The notes under the pieces: model-generated
Told to the model about the DNA's origin: nothing
Database searches by the model: none
Seen by the model: the letters and a program-made list of their open reading frames with translations, nothing else
Translations under genes and position numbers: made by a program
Assembly (NCBI GenBank): GCA_020719895.1
Contig: DYPM01000017.1
Span: 12,132-20,376 of the forward strand
Length of the DNA: 8,245 nucleotides
Direction of reading: 5' to 3'
Source of the DNA: Sulfurovum sp.
Lineage (GTDB): Bacteria > Campylobacterota > Campylobacteria > Campylobacterales > Sulfurovaceae
Shown here: one piece after another, positions 6,185 through 8,245 of the stretch
How positions within the stretch are numbered: position 1 is the first letter of the stretch
Layout: the number at the start of each line of letters is the position of its first letter

Positions 6185-8026
6185 TTATGAGAACTCCACA
6201 GGATCCATATCGATCTCAATTGCTCTACATTTGATGCTATGAAGTGCTTTAAGAAGTGGCACTCTATGCAAAGAGCGTAGCAAAATGTGATAGCGGTACT
6301 TATTGGCGATCCGTTCGATTGGAGCTTTGCCTTCGCCTACTATCTCTACCTCTTTAAATCGTTTGAGTTGCATTACTGTCTCTATCGTGATTTGATGTGC
6401 GATGTGTTCTTCTTTGTGGGAGATAAGAATCCTTGCAAGCGATACAAAAGGCGGATAGTGACCTACTCGTAAAAAATCCAACTCCTCTTTTAAAAAAAGC
6501 TCATAGTTGTTTTGATAACGTTCAAAAAGTTCTTGATTGGCACTTTGTGTTATTACTGTTGCACTTTTGGCTCGTCCACTTCGTCCTGCAATCTGAAAAA
6601 AGAGACTCACAGCTTTTTCTTTGGCACGATAATCAGCAAGTCCCAAAATATAATCGAGTCCCATAATAATCGCCAAAGTGATAGTCGCATAGTCGTGACC
6701 TTTGGAGAGCATTTGTGTGCCAAGAAGTAGTTGACTTTCGCCAGTATCAAACCGTTTGAGGGCTTTTTTGAGTTTGAGAGCAGTAGTGATACTGTCTCTA
6801 TCAAACTTCTCTATTTGTAGATTTGGAATCTCATGATTTATTAGTTCAATCGCTTCTTGTGTGCCGATTCGTTCACACTGTAGTGGCGAATAACCACAAT
6901 CAACACACTGTTCTCGTATCGCTTCGGTGTATTGGCAGTAGTGACATTTGAGTAAGCGATGGTTTCGATGGAGTGTCATTCCGACCGAACAGAAAGGACA
7001 CTGATGAGTTTTGCCACACTTAGGACAGTAGAGATATTTGAAACTTCCACGAATAGGAAGAAAAAGCAATGACTGTTCACCGCGATTGTAGTTTTCACGA
7101 AGTGCCATCAAGATATAGTGTGTGATGGTGTTTCCGTCGATAAATCGATAACTTTTTTTGGTCTCTTTGTAGGGTTTTTCGAGTTTTACAACAGGATATT
7201 TATGATAGCTCACTGTACTTGGTGTGGCGGAGGCGAGTATTACTTTGGCATTATATTTTTGTCCTATAAATATCGCCATATCACGAGCGTGATAGCGAGG
7301 ACGTGTCATTGCCTTGTAGCTGTCATCGTGTTCTTCATCCACGATAATCAATCCAATATCAAGAAGTGGCACAAAAAGTGCTGACCTTGCGCCTGCGATG
7401 ATACGCACTTCGCCACGATAAATCCGATCTAAAATCTTGACTTTTTGTGGTTTGGTGAGTTTGGAGTGCCACATTGCGACGGTATCGCCAAATACTTTGG
7501 TGAGTCTTTGTTCCATTTGAGGTGTGAGCGAAATTTCGGGCAAAAGAAAAATAGCACTCTTTCCATCTTGAAGCACATTTCCCATCAATGAGATAAAAAT
7601 CTCCGTTTTTCCCGAACCTGTCACACCAAAAAGCAATGCTCTCTCCAAAGAGAGGAGTTGCTCATAGGCATTTTGCTGGTTTTGGCTCAATGTAGGAAGC
7701 GAAATAGATGAGACATTGGAGCGTTTTGTCTCTTCTAAATGTCGAAAAGGTACAAAAAGAGAGATAGCCTCAGAGAGTGAAGAGAAGTAGTACTCACTGA
7801 TAAATTTGGCGATTTCGATTTGAGCAGAAGTGTAATATCGATCTGTGATGGTGTCGATTGCGACTGTATCAAAAACTGGTTTTTCTGTCTGTTGAAAAAT
7901 CATCGCTTCTTTAAGCGTCGATTTGAGTGCTACTTGCACGATTGTCCCAACTGAAATAGGTTTTTGACTATGATAAGTGAGGTGCGGTGCGGAGGATCGT
8001 AAAAGTATAATGGTGTAGTGATATAT
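6185..8026 (-). CDS. priA: primosomal protein N', replication-restart helicase PriA
   Basis: A superfamily 2 DNA helicase that recognises stalled forks and reloads the replicative helicase. Numbered from ATA 8026 (613 residues): an N-terminal fork-binding domain, Walker A GVTGSGKTE (134-142), DEEH box (230-233), and eight zinc-binding cysteines as CPKC, CPFC, CHYC, CVDC (334-377). These are followed by FDRDSI, LLGTQMLSKGHDYATITL and IAGRSGR, and the C-terminal domain with GHYPPFVSLARI. The first ATG/GTG/TTG codon is GTG at 7939, giving only 584 residues. The open frame continues upstream as YHYTIILLRSSAPHLTYHSQ, exactly the sort of N-terminus PriA proteins have. It reaches ATT (8029) and ATA (8026), 4 and 7 nt after an AAAGGAA ribosome site (complement of 8033-8039). 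I therefore extend the gene to ATA 8026, at good spacing, where relatives would have ATG. The full-length product matches the usual 610-620 residues in this phylum. The start is uncertain; the gene identity is not. Confidence 0.85.
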   Translation of the reverse strand: MYHYTIILLRSSAPHLTYHSQKPISVGTIVQVALKSTLKEAMIFQQTEKPVFDTVAIDTITDRYYTSAQIEIAKFISEYYFSSLSEAISLFVPFRHLEETKRSNVSSISLPTLSQNQQNAYEQLLSLERALLFGVTGSGKTEIFISLMGNVLQDGKSAIFLLPEISLTPQMEQRLTKVFGDTVAMWHSKLTKPQKVKILDRIYRGEVRIIAGARSALFVPLLDIGLIIVDEEHDDSYKAMTRPRYHARDMAIFIGQKYNAKVILASATPSTVSYHKYPVVKLEKPYKETKKSYRFIDGNTITHYILMALRENYNRGEQSLLFLPIRGSFKYLYCPKCGKTHQCPFCSVGMTLHRNHRLLKCHYCQYTEAIREQCVDCGYSPLQCERIGTQEAIELINHEIPNLQIEKFDRDSITTALKLKKALKRFDTGESQLLLGTQMLSKGHDYATITLAIIMGLDYILGLADYRAKEKAVSLFFQIAGRSGRAKSATVITQSANQELFERYQNNYELFLKEELDFLRVGHYPPFVSLARILISHKEEHIAHQITIETVMQLKRFKEVEIVGEGKAPIERIANKYRYHILLRSLHRVPLLKALHSIKCRAIEIDMDPVEFS

Positions 8027-8032
8027 AATGTA

Positions 8033-8039
8033 TTCCTTT
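8033..8039 (-). promoter_or_regulatory. ribosome-binding site that decides the priA start
   Basis: On the minus strand this reads AAAGGAA, a strong Shine-Dalgarno sequence. It lies 7 nt (measured from AAGGA) before ATA 8026 and 4 nt before ATT 8029, and about 94 nt before GTG 7939. It thus supports initiation at a non-standard codon at the true PriA N-terminus, not at the GTG. Confidence 0.6.
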
Positions 8040-8068
8040 GGTTGGATAGGAATGGGAGAATTTTATTT

Positions 8069-8245
8069 TTAACCCAACTTCATCATTTTTTTCCAAGAAA
8101 GCCTATCCTGTAAGCCTTTGAAACTTCCTTTAAAAATAACCTGTACCACATCTTCTAAAATTACATATAAACTGTAGTTCTTTTACCTGCTTTATAGTTG
8201 ATATTTAAAATATGGGAACCTCTAAAAACATAGATTGCTTCACTT
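8069..8245 (-). pseudogene. frameshifted C-terminal coding relic, possibly of a transposase
   Basis: Read on the minus strand from the window edge, one frame gives SEAIYVFRGSHILNI and NYKAGKRTTVYM before a TAA. One base back, a second frame continues VILEDVVQVIFKGSFKG and LQDRLSWKKMMKLG to a TAA at 8069-8071. Joined, these look like one small all-beta tail: a strand with 'YRG', a basic 'KAGKRTTVYV' strand and a 'VIFKG' strand. I recall this arrangement from the C-terminal domain of integrase-type transposases (ISNCY/IS21-like), but the match is from memory and weak. The single-base frame change with two stops indicates a broken gene. It lies directly upstream of priA on the same strand, 42 nt before the putative priA start, and so displaces or contains the priA promoter. 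No terminal inverted repeat or target duplication could be confirmed. Confidence 0.35.

Noticed and set aside
6287..7384. Several plus-strand frames of 61-88 codons within priA
   Set aside because: All lie opposite the conserved helicase and zinc-finger motifs and have cysteine/phenylalanine-rich shadow composition.

Overview
The window looks like chromosomal DNA from a low-GC member of the Campylobacterota (Epsilonproteobacteria), probably a Sulfurimonas/Sulfurovum-type lineage. This rests on a DUF3373 outer-membrane protein (a family I know mainly from that phylum), a class I ribonucleotide reductase small subunit beginning with the MIRKKIYNPES-type N-terminus, a sulfide:quinone-oxidoreductase-like relic, and A/T-rich promoters with a TTTTG-extended -10 box. 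No tRNA, rRNA or CRISPR array is visible.

Layout. 1-40: a 12-bp direct repeat. 42-569 (+): a decayed SQR/NDH-2-like flavoprotein gene with at least three frame changes and a probable large internal deletion. 579-1010 (+): a MOSC-domain protein whose ribosome site overlaps the relic's stop codon. 1010-1038: a hairpin terminator shared with the convergent gene. 1046-2707 (-): a DUF3373 outer-membrane protein with its own promoter. 2896-3624 (-) and 3636-4655 (-): a nitrilase-superfamily hydrolase directly downstream of nrdB, in one operon. 4876-5498 (+): a VapBC-like toxin-antitoxin pair (ribbon-helix-helix antitoxin and PIN toxin, TGATG overlap), divergent from nrdB, with a palindrome over its -10 box. 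5656-6177 (+): an unassigned 173-aa protein with Rossmann/methyltransferase-like features. 6185-8026 (-): the helicase PriA, convergent with it. 8069-8245 (-): a frameshifted coding relic, possibly of a transposase.

How the parts relate. NrdB (dNTP supply) and PriA (replication restart) are housekeeping genes. The toxin-antitoxin pair is the most mobile-looking intact unit, and both ends of the window carry gene debris, so this is a conserved backbone with accessory scars. I see no large new multi-gene system. The most notable observation concerns PriA: its reading frame and recognisable N-terminal sequence extend 29 codons upstream of the first ATG/GTG/TTG codon, to an AAAGGAA ribosome site followed by ATT and ATA. 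This suggests a non-canonical start codon or a recently lost ATG.
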